This document shows, in pieces, positions 10,729-20,528 of a stretch of DNA of 47,257 nt (positions are counted from its first letter, which is position 1; each line of letters begins with the position of its first letter). The DNA lies in the NCBI GenBank assembly GCA_021738045.1, contig JAIPCU010000006.1:1-47257 (forward strand). Reading direction: 5' to 3'. The position numbers and the translations under genes are program-made. This DNA is from Candidatus Methylopumilus sp. (GTDB lineage Bacteria; Pseudomonadota; Gammaproteobacteria; Burkholderiales; Burkholderiaceae_B). Under the pieces are notes generated by a model. It was not told the DNA's origin and did not search any database. It saw nothing but the letters and a program-made list of their open reading frames with translations.

Positions 10729-11268
10729 ATGGCAGAACTTTCTACTGTTGCCCGCCCGTACTCTGAGGCTTTGTTCGCTGTTGCTAAAGCAGACAAGGGC
10801 GGTTTGGCTGCTTGGGGCGAACAGGTGCAGCGCTTAGCGTACGTGGCAGCTCAGCCTGATGTGCGATTGGCGATGGCTGATCCCCGTTTGAGTGACGAGC
10901 AGCGCGTCAGCATCTTTTTAAGCATGGTTCGGCCCGCAGTTGACAAACATTTTGAAAATTTTGTTGCGCTGTTGATGTCGAACGATCGCTTACTGTTGTT
11001 GCCGCAAATTGCCGAGCAGTTTGAAGCCCTTAAAGATACAGCTGAAGGTGTTGCGCAAGCTAACATTACCAGTGCTTTTCCGATGTCTGAAGATCAGGTT
11101 TCACAGCTTATTGCGCTGTTAGAGCCTAAATTTGGACTCAAGCTCAAGCCCCACGTGACTGTGGATGCCGCCTTGATTGGTGGTGTTCGCGTGCATGTGG
11201 GTGACCAAGTACTCGACACATCCGTGCAAGCCCAGTTAGTACGCATGCGCGACACGCTGGCGGCTTAA
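10729..11268 (+). CDS. atpH: ATP synthase F1 subunit delta
   Basis: Subunit delta caps the top of F1 and joins it to the b stalk. The 179-residue protein begins with the typical helical domain ([14 protein letters not shown]) and ends with the conserved [16 protein letters not shown] segment that contacts b. It starts 12 bases after atpF with GAGGA as ribosome binding site and is in line with the rest of the operon. Confidence 0.96.
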   Translation: MAELSTVARPYSEALFAVAKADKGGLAAWGEQVQRLAYVAAQPDVRLAMADPRLSDEQRVSIFLSMVRPAVDKHFENFVALLMSNDRLLLLPQIAEQFEALKDTAEGVAQANITSAFPMSEDQVSQLIALLEPKFGLKLKPHVTVDAALIGGVRVHVGDQVLDTSVQAQLVRMRDTLAA

Positions 11269-11298
11269 CGTCAGTCAAAAGATTCCAGGAGTCTGAAC

Positions 11299-12840
11299 AT
11301 GCAACTCAATCCATCAGAGATTAGCGAAATTCTCAAGAGCCGAATCGAAGGTCTGGGCACTTCGTCCGACATTCGTACACAGGGAACGGTCGTTTCCGTA
11401 ACCGACGGTATCACCCGTATTCATGGTCTGTCAGACGCGATGCAAGGTGAAATGCTTGAGTTTCCAAACAATGTGTTTGGATTGGCCTTGAACCTCGAGC
11501 GCGACTCTGTAGGCGCCGTGATTTTGGGCGACTACACCGGCATTTCTGAAGGCGATCCCGTCAAAACCACGGGTCGCATTCTTGAAGTCCCCGTTGGCCC
11601 CGAGCTGTTGGGGCGCGTGGTAAACGCTTTGGGCGTGCCAATCGATGGCAAGGGCCCAGTCAATGCGAAAGAAACCGACATCATCGAAAAAGTCGCACCG
11701 GGTGTGATTGCACGTCAGTCTGTGTCTCAGCCAATGCAAACCGGCTTGAAGTCAATTGATGCGATGGTGCCAATCGGACGCGGTCAACGTGAATTGATCA
11801 TTGGCGATCGTCAAACGGGTAAAACCGCTGTTGCCGTTGATGCCATCATCAATCAAAAAGGTAAAAACGTTAAGTGTATTTACGTTGCTATTGGTCAAAA
11901 GGCCTCAACGGTTAACAACGTGTTGCGTAAGCTCGAAGAGCACGGCGCCATGGAATACACCACGATCGTGGCTGCAACAGCATCTGACTCGGCTGCAATG
12001 CAATATTTGTCGGCCTACGCAGGTTGCACAATGGGCGAGTATTTCCGGGATCGTGGCGAAGATGCACTGATTGTTTATGACGATCTGACCAAGCAGGCGT
12101 TTGCCTATCGTCAGGTATCACTGCTGCTGCGTCGTCCGCCAGGCCGCGAAGCCTACCCAGGCGATGTGTTTTATCTCCACTCACGTTTGCTTGAACGTGC
12201 TGCACGTGTAAACGAGGCATATGTCGAGAAGTTCACAAAAGGTGCTGTAAAAGGTAAAACTGGCTCATTGACAGCCTTGCCAATTATCGAGACGCAAGCA
12301 GGTGACGTGTCTGCCTTCGTGCCGACTAACGTGATTTCGATTACTGACGGCCAGATCTTTCTTGAAACCGACTTGTTTAACGCTGGTGTGCGTCCAGCGA
12401 TTAACGCCGGTATTTCGGTCTCACGTGTGGGTGGTGCGGCTCAAACGAAGATCATTAAAAAGCTTTCTGGCGGTATTCGTACCGACCTTGCGCAGTATCG
12501 CGAGCTAGCAGCTTTCGCGCAGTTTGCGTCTGACCTAGATGACGCGACTCGGCGTCAGCTCGAGCGCGGCAAGCGCGTGGTTGAGCTCTTGAAGCAGCCG
12601 CAGTACCAGCCTTTGCAGGTCTGGGAGCTTGGCGTCATCTTGTTCGCTGCGAATAATGGCTACCTTGACGATGTAGAAGTTTCGAGAGTTCTGCCTTTTG
12701 AGAAAGGTCTGAAAGACCATCTCAAAAACAAAAATGCCGCGATGGTCGAGCGCATTGAAAGTTCAAAAGAATTGTCTAAGGATGACGAAGCTGAACTCGT
12801 TGCTGCATTGGTTGAGTTTAAAAAGCACGGCACGTTCTAA
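11299..12840 (+). CDS. atpA: ATP synthase F1 subunit alpha
   Basis: The alpha subunit forms the non-catalytic nucleotide sites in the F1 hexamer. Length is 513 residues, as in E. coli. The N-terminal helix [17 protein letters not shown] binds delta. The P-loop GDRQTGKT is at residues 169-176. The arginine-finger region falls in [23 protein letters not shown] precedes the ATG by seven bases. The 92-base spacer after the gene contains a perfect 12-bp hairpin. Confidence 0.98.
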   Translation: MQLNPSEISEILKSRIEGLGTSSDIRTQGTVVSVTDGITRIHGLSDAMQGEMLEFPNNVFGLALNLERDSVGAVILGDYTGISEGDPVKTTGRILEVPVGPELLGRVVNALGVPIDGKGPVNAKETDIIEKVAPGVIARQSVSQPMQTGLKSIDAMVPIGRGQRELIIGDRQTGKTAVAVDAIINQKGKNVKCIYVAIGQKASTVNNVLRKLEEHGAMEYTTIVAATASDSAAMQYLSAYAGCTMGEYFRDRGEDALIVYDDLTKQAFAYRQVSLLLRRPPGREAYPGDVFYLHSRLLERAARVNEAYVEKFTKGAVKGKTGSLTALPIIETQAGDVSAFVPTNVISITDGQIFLETDLFNAGVRPAINAGISVSRVGGAAQTKIIKKLSGGIRTDLAQYRELAAFAQFASDLDDATRRQLERGKRVVELLKQPQYQPLQVWELGVILFAANNGYLDDVEVSRVLPFEKGLKDHLKNKNAAMVERIESSKELSKDDEAELVAALVEFKKHGTF

Positions 12841-12853
12841 CGAACCCGCTATC

Positions 12854-12884
12854 GGATCATTGCAGACAGTGACTGCAATGATCC
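12854..12884 (+). other. Perfect 12-bp hairpin between atpA and atpG
   Basis: GGATCATTGCAG (12854-12865) pairs perfectly with CTGCAATGATCC (12873-12884) across a seven-base loop. No T-run follows, so it is not a standard terminator. A second small stem, ACCTG/CAGGT (12902-12915), lies before the atpG ribosome binding site. It could act as an mRNA stability or processing element that separates expression of alpha from gamma. Confidence 0.7.
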
Positions 12885-12932
12885 AAAGCAAATGGTCTGA
12901 TACCTGAATGCAGGTCTGACACAGGAAGCGAA

Positions 12933-13844
12933 ATGGCAGGAATTAAGGAAATTCGTAATAAGATCAAGAGCGTGCAAAACACGCGCAAGATCACAAAGGC
13001 CATGGAAATGGTGGCCGCCTCGAAGATGCGTAAGGCGCAAGAGCGTATGCGCGCGGGTCGGCCCTATGCCACTAAGGTTCATGCGATTGCTTCGCACTTG
13101 ATGCAGGCAAATCCCGAGTACACGCACCCCTATTTGGTCGAGCGTTCAGAGCTCAAAGCGGTCGGGATCGTTGTGGTTTCAACCGACAAGGGTCTTTGCG
13201 GTGGTCTGAATACAAATATCATGCGTTTGGTGCTTGCGCGTACGCGCGAGTTCAACGATAAAAATATTCGAACCCAGTTCACCGCCTTCGGAAACAAAAG
13301 TTTGGGTGTGTTGACACGCATGCGGGCTGAAGTCGTATCGCAAGCCATCGGATTGGGCGATAAGCCTGAGCTCGACCGTCTGATCGGAGCTGTTAAAGTC
13401 CAGTTAGATGACTTTTTGGCAGGTCGCATTGATGCTGTTTACATTGCGACCAATCGCTTCTTGAACACCATGAAGCAAGAACCAACGTTTGTTCGTTTGC
13501 TGCCGTTACCTGGCAAATTAGCAGATCCCTATAACTTGGCTTCGGCGACTGCGGTTGTAAATAGCGAAAGCGAAACGGCAGAGCACGGCTGGGATTACAT
13601 CTACGAGCCTGATGCTCAAACAGTCATCGACGAATTATTGCAACGCTACGTCGAAGGCCTTGTGTATCAAGGTGTCGCAGAAAGTATGGCCTCAGAGCAA
13701 TCTGCCCGGATGGTGGCGATGAAAGCCGCTTCGGACAATGCGAAGAAGGTAATCGGTGACCTGCAACTTGTCTTTAACAAGACACGTCAGGCTGCTATTA
13801 CGAAAGAAATTTCAGAAATCGTGGGGGGCGCCGCGGCCGTCTAG
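12933..13844 (+). CDS. atpG: ATP synthase F1 subunit gamma
   Basis: Gamma is the central rotor shaft of F1. The 303-residue protein has the N-terminal helix ([20 protein letters not shown]), the Rossmann-like middle with [11 protein letters not shown], and the C-terminal helix ending in [15 protein letters not shown]. It is slightly longer than E. coli gamma (287), with a modest insertion around residues 195-220 ([18 protein letters not shown]), as in other betaproteobacteria. AGGAAG lies upstream of the ATG. Confidence 0.97.
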   Translation: MAGIKEIRNKIKSVQNTRKITKAMEMVAASKMRKAQERMRAGRPYATKVHAIASHLMQANPEYTHPYLVERSELKAVGIVVVSTDKGLCGGLNTNIMRLVLARTREFNDKNIRTQFTAFGNKSLGVLTRMRAEVVSQAIGLGDKPELDRLIGAVKVQLDDFLAGRIDAVYIATNRFLNTMKQEPTFVRLLPLPGKLADPYNLASATAVVNSESETAEHGWDYIYEPDAQTVIDELLQRYVEGLVYQGVAESMASEQSARMVAMKAASDNAKKVIGDLQLVFNKTRQAAITKEISEIVGGAAAV

Positions 13845-13889
13845 TGGTTTAGATTGCTTCCCGGTATCCCATCAGAATTTACAAAGTAA

Positions 13890-15299
<1,410 letters not shown>

Positions 15300-15308
15300 G
15301 GATCTATC

Positions 15309-15734
15309 ATGGCTACCATCAAAGTCGACGTTGTCAGTGCAGAAACATCTCTGTACTCGGGCGATGCTAAGTTTGTAGTACTGCCCGGTGAGTCGGGTGA
15401 GCTGGGTATTTTGCCCGGTCACACTCCGCTGATTTCGCGCATTCGGCCTGGTTTGGTGCGCATTGTTCTTGAAGATAATTCTGAAGAGAGTATTTTCGTG
15501 GCGGGCGGTTTGCTAGAAGTACAGCCAGGGCACGTCACTGTGCTGTCTGATACGGCTATTCGCGGTGGCGATCTTGACGAGTCGAAGGCCGAAGCGGCGC
15601 GCTTGGCAGCTCAGGATGCCTTGCGTAACGCTAAAGATCAGGCCAGCATGGATGTGGTCAAAGCAGAACTCGATATGTTGGCGGCGCAAGCCTCAGCTGC
15701 TCGTCGTATTCGTGAGTTGACCAACAAGCATTAA
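15309..15734 (+). CDS. atpC: ATP synthase F1 subunit epsilon
   Basis: Epsilon joins gamma to the c-ring and can inhibit ATP hydrolysis. The 141-residue protein has the N-terminal beta sandwich (motif [13 protein letters not shown]) and a C-terminal pair of helices ending in [13 protein letters not shown]. It starts nine bases after atpD, with AAGGA overlapping the atpD stop. It is the last gene of the operon and is followed by a strong terminator. Confidence 0.97.
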   Translation: MATIKVDVVSAETSLYSGDAKFVVLPGESGELGILPGHTPLISRIRPGLVRIVLEDNSEESIFVAGGLLEVQPGHVTVLSDTAIRGGDLDESKAEAARLAAQDALRNAKDQASMDVVKAELDMLAAQASAARRIRELTNKH

Positions 15735-15778
15735 CTGCAGCGCTTGCTGCTGCCGGTGGTAACGCAGTCGCAGTCACA

Positions 15779-15818
15779 AACGCGCCCCTAGGGATCACTA
15801 GTGGCGCGTTTTTTTTTT
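15779..15818 (+). terminator. Rho-independent terminator of the atp operon
   Basis: AACGCGCCCCTAG (15779-15791) pairs with CTAGTGGCGCGTT (15798-15810) with one mismatch and a six-base loop, immediately followed by a run of ten T. This is a textbook intrinsic terminator and separates the atp operon from the next gene. Confidence 0.93.
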
Positions 15819-15996
15819 ATCCATTTGCACGACATAAGGTTTGGAGCCATGCACTCCGTCGACGCAACCCCTCGTCTTCGTTAGTCGCAAAGTCACCCAG
15901 CGCCATCCCTTGTCGTAAATCTGCGGATGCGTTAACTCCGACTATTCTTCAAGGCATATCAAGCCTAGCCTAACGGTTTTTGCTTGGAGAAAAACG

Positions 15997-16896
15997 ATGC
16001 GACAACAAATAGACTGCGCGGTGTTGAGGCTAGCTGCTCACCATGTGTGGCTTGAAGACGTGTTAGACGGAGCGGCGCCCGCTTTAACTCGTGTGAGATT
16101 ACATCAGCTCGAATGGGAGGCGGGACAAGACCTCGAGATCAATCCAAAGGACGTTGTGACCTTGCCAGTGCAAGCGCTTGCTCAGGCTAGCGTTAGCCTA
16201 AGACGGTTTGATTTGTGCTTGCTGCCGGTCTCGATCGATACGCTGGCTTGGACGCGACAAGCGCTGGCAAGGATCCCACGCGGACCCTTTTTACCGCTCG
16301 TCGGAATCTTTCAAAACTTGAAATCTGCCGCCATGCAAGATTTACTCGAACTTGGCGTATCTGACTTTGTGAGATTGCCCTTGTGCCTTGACGAGTTTCG
16401 GGCGCGCGTGCTTACGACGGTCTCGCGCGTGCCAAGACCAGGCATATTGCGTGAGCCTGAGGCTAGCTACAGTGCGCCTGAATCACCAAGTGCGGGAGCT
16501 GCACCTAGCTACAAATCCTCATCCATTGATCAGGGGCAAGGCTTGACTGGCACATCCGCTGTATGCACAACTGCCCACGGTTCGCGAGTGTTTATGAGTG
16601 CCAAGCCAGTCAAGGCGAGCGCTACCCGTGGCGTTGAGCGTCAACCCCTTCAAAGTGCAATTGCTTTTAACACTATGCATCATCAGCCTGACCCGTTAGG
16701 TTCTTTTCGTGACGCAAAAAATAGCTTGGTGAGTCATTTTGAGCGCACCTATATCACTCAGGCGTTAATCAAACATAGCGGAAACATTGCAATGGCGGCA
16801 CGAGCATCAAATAAACACAGGCGAGCCTTTTGGGCGTTGATGCGTAAACATGACATTGCCGCTGAACTGTACCGAGAAGGCGACAACGAAGATTGA
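15997..16896 (+). CDS. Regulator-like protein: degenerate receiver domain plus Fis-type HTH
   Basis: I do not recognise a named gene here. The 299-residue protein has an N-terminal part (about 70-145) that reads like a response-regulator receiver: a strand FDLCLLPVS, a strand PLVGIF and a segment LELGVSDFVRLP resembling the usual helix-4/strand-5 region. The phospho-acceptor Asp is absent (Pro in LLPVS) and the Lys-Pro signature is Leu-Pro, so phosphorylation is unlikely. A low-complexity Ser/Pro/Ala linker (about 150-230) leads to a C-terminal Fis/NtrC-type helix-turn-helix (about 245-290, HSGNIAMAARASNKHRRAFW). There is no AAA+ sigma-54 activation domain between them. GGAG lies ten bases before the ATG. 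It sits alone between the atp terminator and hemE. A DNA-binding role is inferred. Confidence 0.7.
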   Translation: MRQQIDCAVLRLAAHHVWLEDVLDGAAPALTRVRLHQLEWEAGQDLEINPKDVVTLPVQALAQASVSLRRFDLCLLPVSIDTLAWTRQALARIPRGPFLPLVGIFQNLKSAAMQDLLELGVSDFVRLPLCLDEFRARVLTTVSRVPRPGILREPEASYSAPESPSAGAAPSYKSSSIDQGQGLTGTSAVCTTAHGSRVFMSAKPVKASATRGVERQPLQSAIAFNTMHHQPDPLGSFRDAKNSLVSHFERTYITQALIKHSGNIAMAARASNKHRRAFWALMRKHDIAAELYREGDNED

Positions 16897-16965
16897 CATC
16901 CCCCCAGCCCTAAAGGCCGAGGCAATCCACGCACTCCGGTAAAATGATCGTCTGATAATCGCGAG

Positions 16966-16988
16966 GCTAGGCATGACGCATGCCTAGC
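16966..16988 (+). promoter_or_regulatory. Perfect 10-bp palindromic hairpin in the hemE leader
   Basis: GCTAGGCATG (16966-16975) and CATGCCTAGC (16979-16988) form a perfect stem with a three-base ACG loop. It lies between a possible -10 box (GATAAT, 16954-16959) and the hemE ribosome binding site (AAGGA, 17002-17006). There is no T-run. It could be an operator dyad or a leader RNA hairpin affecting hemE expression. Confidence 0.55.
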
Positions 16989-17011
16989 GCGTGACTTTAA
17001 AAAGGAACTCT

Positions 17012-18094
17012 GTGGGCGCTACACCATTACAAAACGATGTATTTTTGCGCGCGCTCAAACGTGAAGCGGTTCCGTACACGCCAACCTGGTTGATGCGACA
17101 GGCGGGGCGTTACTTGCCTGAATACAACGCGACTCGTGCACGCGCCGGCTCGTTCATGGGGCTGGCACAGAGCCCGAGTTATGCGGCTGAAGTGACGCTG
17201 CAGCCTCTAGAGCGGTTTAATCTTGACGCGGCTATATTATTTTCAGATATCTTGACGGTTCCTGATGCAATGGGGCTAGGCCTCTCGTTTGCTCAGGGTG
17301 AAGGCCCTAGGTTTGCACATCCGGTACGCACAGAGCAAGACGTCAACAAGCTTGAGGTGCCCGACCTAGCAAAGCTGCAATATGTTTTCGATGCAGTCAG
17401 CTTGATACGAACTGAGTTAGATGGGCGTGTGCCACTGATCGGTTTTGCGGGTAGCCCGTTCACCGTTGCCTGCTACATGGTCGAAGGCAAGGGCAGCGAC
17501 GACTATCGTTTAATTAAAAGTATGCTCTACGGGCGCCCTGATTTGTTGCACCGTATCTTGCAAATTAACTCTCAAACAACAGCACAATATTTAAACGCCC
17601 AAATTAAAGCGGGCGCTCAGACCGTCATGATTTTTGACAGCTGGGGCGGCGTCCTCGCAGATCAACTGTTTCAGCAATTTTCACTAAACTACACCCGTCA
17701 GGTGGTGCAGCAGCTCATTAAAGAACACGAGGGGCGTGCTGTCCCCGCGATCGTCTTCACTAAGGGTGGCGGGCAATGGCTTGAGCAAATAGCTGCCTGC
17801 GGAGCCGATGCGGTGGGACTTGACTGGACTGTCGACCTCAGCCTCGCCCGTAAGCGCGTGTCAGATTCAGTTGCTTTTCAAGGTAACCTCGACCCAATGG
17901 CACTTTTTGGGGGTGAGGCTGCAATTCGCACAGAAGTGCGCCGTGTGCTTGCGGCATATGGTGAGGTTGGGCGTGGTGGACATGTGTTTAATCTTGGCCA
18001 TGGTATTTCACAATTCACGCCACCCGAAGCTGTTGCCGTGTTGGTAGACGAAGTTCGAGCCTATAGCCCACAGTTTCACGGTGATTGCCGCTAG
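17012..18094 (+). CDS. hemE: Uroporphyrinogen decarboxylase
   Basis: HemE decarboxylates the four acetate groups of uroporphyrinogen III to give coproporphyrinogen III in haem synthesis. The chosen GTG at 17012 has AAAGGA five bases upstream and gives 360 residues beginning [15 protein letters not shown], the usual N-terminus. An upstream GTG at 16991 would add seven residues. The conserved signature [13 protein letters not shown] near residue 30, the catalytic Asp region in [16 protein letters not shown], and the C-terminal [11 protein letters not shown] are all present. Confidence 0.96.
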   Translation: MGATPLQNDVFLRALKREAVPYTPTWLMRQAGRYLPEYNATRARAGSFMGLAQSPSYAAEVTLQPLERFNLDAAILFSDILTVPDAMGLGLSFAQGEGPRFAHPVRTEQDVNKLEVPDLAKLQYVFDAVSLIRTELDGRVPLIGFAGSPFTVACYMVEGKGSDDYRLIKSMLYGRPDLLHRILQINSQTTAQYLNAQIKAGAQTVMIFDSWGGVLADQLFQQFSLNYTRQVVQQLIKEHEGRAVPAIVFTKGGGQWLEQIAACGADAVGLDWTVDLSLARKRVSDSVAFQGNLDPMALFGGEAAIRTEVRRVLAAYGEVGRGGHVFNLGHGISQFTPPEAVAVLVDEVRAYSPQFHGDCR

Positions 18095-18425
18095 AGCTAA
18101 CAACGGCGTGCTTTTTGAGGTGATTTCGCTCGAAAACCCTTGTGAAATAGCGATATTTTTTGTAGGTTATGCACAAAATTTGTAAAGTTAGTAAAACCCC
18201 TAAAATTATAATAATTACTTTGAAAAATATATTGTATCTATATGAATAAAAAGAATAAAAGTGATTTTTTCTAATTAGACGATGCTGCAATGTAGTTCTA
18301 AATTGTGCAATACCTTTTTTAAATAATCGAGTTTTCCCCAAAGTTATCCACAGGATCTAAAAATTATTTCAAAAGCCCTGTATCTCAGTGCTTTAGTGCA
18401 TTAAAAGAGAAACCACTTTAACTAC
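18095..18425. promoter_or_regulatory. AT-rich spacer with two DnaA boxes between hemE and priA
   Basis: This 331-base gene-free stretch is far richer in A+T than its surroundings: by hand count 26 of 120 bases are G or C over 18181-18300, and 11 of 80 over 18201-18280. It holds one consensus DnaA box, TTATCCACA (18344-18352), and one close variant, TTATGCACA (18167-18175). Both are in the same orientation and flank the AT-rich core. A third, degenerate match on the other strand is at 18304-18312. The priA promoter must also lie here. A DnaA-controlled promoter or a cryptic or vestigial origin-like site are both possible. Confidence 0.6.
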
Positions 18426-20519
18426 ATGGCTGATATCATTCCAAGTGAGTGCATCCAGGCGAGCGCTACGGTACGGTGGGTTCGGGTTGCGCTAGACGTG
18501 CCTTTAGCCGATTTATATGACTATCGTTCTAACGAGGCTGTGGTTGTAGGCGATCGAGTCATTGTTGCCTTCGGGCGGCGCAAGATGATTGGCGTGGTCG
18601 TTGGCTTGCCAGAGGTGCCCGGCTGTGACCCGAGCAAGGTCAAAGACGTGCTGGCCGTGTTGAAAGATATCGCGCCTTTAAGCTCAAGTTGGCTGCATTT
18701 CGCGACTTTCGCAGCTGAATATTATCAACGGCCCTTAGGTGAAGTGATTTTGCCGGCACTGCCGATGCCCCTGCGTAGCGTGCCCTCGTATCAGGGCAAG
18801 CGCTCAGGCGCTGGCCCCGTTGTGCGTCTTGCTAAGCGCCGCGCTTCTCAGCAAGAGGCCACGGCAACCTCAGTCGTGCCTCAACTGAACAGCCAGCAAG
18901 AACAAGCGGTCACAGCGCTCATTGCTGCAAAGGGCTTCAAAACCTTTTTGCTCTATGGGGTGACCGGAAGCGGCAAAACCGAGGTGTATCTTCATGCGGC
19001 CGCACAGACCTTGGCGCTCGGTAAACGCGTGTTGATGTTGGTGCCTGAGATTAATCTCACGCCTCAATTTGAGCGGTCATTACGGGCGCGTCTTGAGCCT
19101 GTAGCGGGCGTGAACGGTGTTGCAGTCATGCACAGTGCTCTGTCGGATGGAGAGCGCCTACGCGCTTGGTTGCGTGTACAAAGCGGCGAGGCTCGTATCG
19201 TGCTTGGTACTCGTTTAGCCATCTTTGCACCGCTTGACGACCTCGGGTTGATCGTTGTTGATGAAGAGCATGATCCCTCGTATAAACAACAGGATGGGTT
19301 GCGTTACTCGGCGCGAGACCTTGCGGTCTGGCGGGCGCATGATTTGGGCATCCCAGTCGTATTGGGGTCTGCGACCCCATCACTTGAGAGCTGGGCCAAC
19401 GCTGAAAAATCAATCTATCAAAGGCTGGATCTACCTGCGCGCGCACGCGCGGTGACCTTACCCTCGGTGCGTCTGGTCGATACGCGACGCCTGCAGATGG
19501 ATCACGGCTTGTCGCCCCATCTTGTAGACGCCATGCGCGCGAGGCTTGCAAACAACGAACAAGTATTGATATTTTTAAACCGTCGGGGCTACGCACCTGC
19601 ATTGCATTGCAATTCGTGCGGGTGGGTGAGTCAGTGCACACGCTGTACAACTTTTACTGTGTTGCATCGACTGACGGCGCAACGCGCGCAACTGCACTGT
19701 CATCATTGTGGCCTGGCACAAAATGTGCCAAAGGCGTGTCCAGATTGTGGAGATCAAGATTTACAGCCGATGGGTCGAGGTACGCAAAGGGTCGAAGCGC
19801 ATCTCGCCGAGCTGTTTCCGGGCGCGCGGGTGGTACGAATTGACGCGGACAGCACTCGAAAAAAAGGCTCAGCCCAAGCCCTCTTTGCGAGCGTGCATGC
19901 CGGTGAGGTGGATATTTTAGTGGGTACGCAGATGGTAGCCAAGGGTCATGACTTTGCGAATCTTGGCTTAGTTGGAGTGCTGAACGCCGATGCGATGTTG
20001 TTTTCGCAAGACTTTCGGGCGCCAGAACGTTTGTTCGCACAACTGATGCAGGTTGCGGGGCGTGCGGGCCGCCATAGCGGTCACGGCGAGGTGATTGTCC
20101 AAACCGGCTACCCAGAGCAAGCGGTGTATCAGGCGCTGCTAAAGCACGATTACGCTGGCTTTGCGCGACATTCATTACAAGAGCGGCAAGCGGCTGCGTT
20201 GCCGCCTTTTTCGTATCAGGCTTTGCTAAGCGCTGAAGCGCGCGAACTCACGCCAGCGCTTGATTTTTTGCGTGGTGCCCGTGAGTTAGCTAGCGAATTA
20301 TCCGCCCACTATCAGACAGAAGTTGTACTCACCTTGTATGACCCCGTACCGTTACGCATCGTGCGCGTCGACAATATGTGTCGGGCGCAGCTATTGCTCG
20401 AATCTACCAATCGCCCTGCGTTGCAATCTCTATTGCGACACTGGCTTAAATTACTACCTGAGCAGCCTGACGCCCGTCGCGTGCGGTGGCAGCTTGAGGT
20501 AGATCCACTCGAGATCTGA
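18426..20519 (+). CDS. priA: Primosomal replication-restart helicase PriA
   Basis: PriA recognises stalled or repaired replication forks, unwinds with 3'-5' polarity and starts reloading of the replicative helicase. The 697-residue protein has an N-terminal 3'-DNA-binding domain (VRVALDVPLADLYDY), Walker A GVTGSGKT at 178-185, Walker B DEEH at 279-282 and helicase motif GSATPSLES. Eight cysteines of the zinc-binding insertion begin near residue 394 (CNSCGW, CTRC, CHHC, CPDC). Only a weak AGAGA precedes the ATG. The upstream spacer carries DnaA boxes and rep follows after nine bases, so the two helicases are probably co-transcribed. Confidence 0.96.
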   Translation: MADIIPSECIQASATVRWVRVALDVPLADLYDYRSNEAVVVGDRVIVAFGRRKMIGVVVGLPEVPGCDPSKVKDVLAVLKDIAPLSSSWLHFATFAAEYYQRPLGEVILPALPMPLRSVPSYQGKRSGAGPVVRLAKRRASQQEATATSVVPQLNSQQEQAVTALIAAKGFKTFLLYGVTGSGKTEVYLHAAAQTLALGKRVLMLVPEINLTPQFERSLRARLEPVAGVNGVAVMHSALSDGERLRAWLRVQSGEARIVLGTRLAIFAPLDDLGLIVVDEEHDPSYKQQDGLRYSARDLAVWRAHDLGIPVVLGSATPSLESWANAEKSIYQRLDLPARARAVTLPSVRLVDTRRLQMDHGLSPHLVDAMRARLANNEQVLIFLNRRGYAPALHCNSCGWVSQCTRCTTFTVLHRLTAQRAQLHCHHCGLAQNVPKACPDCGDQDLQPMGRGTQRVEAHLAELFPGARVVRIDADSTRKKGSAQALFASVHAGEVDILVGTQMVAKGHDFANLGLVGVLNADAMLFSQDFRAPERLFAQLMQVAGRAGRHSGHGEVIVQTGYPEQAVYQALLKHDYAGFARHSLQERQAAALPPFSYQALLSAEARELTPALDFLRGARELASELSAHYQTEVVLTLYDPVPLRIVRVDNMCRAQLLLESTNRPALQSLLRHWLKLLPEQPDARRVRWQLEVDPLEI

Positions 20520-20528
20520 TTCGGCGCT

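Noticed and set aside
18095-18425. Calling this spacer the chromosomal oriC
   Set aside because: Only two good DnaA boxes are present and dnaA/dnaN are not adjacent. Without whole-genome skew the claim is too strong, so it is kept as a finding only.
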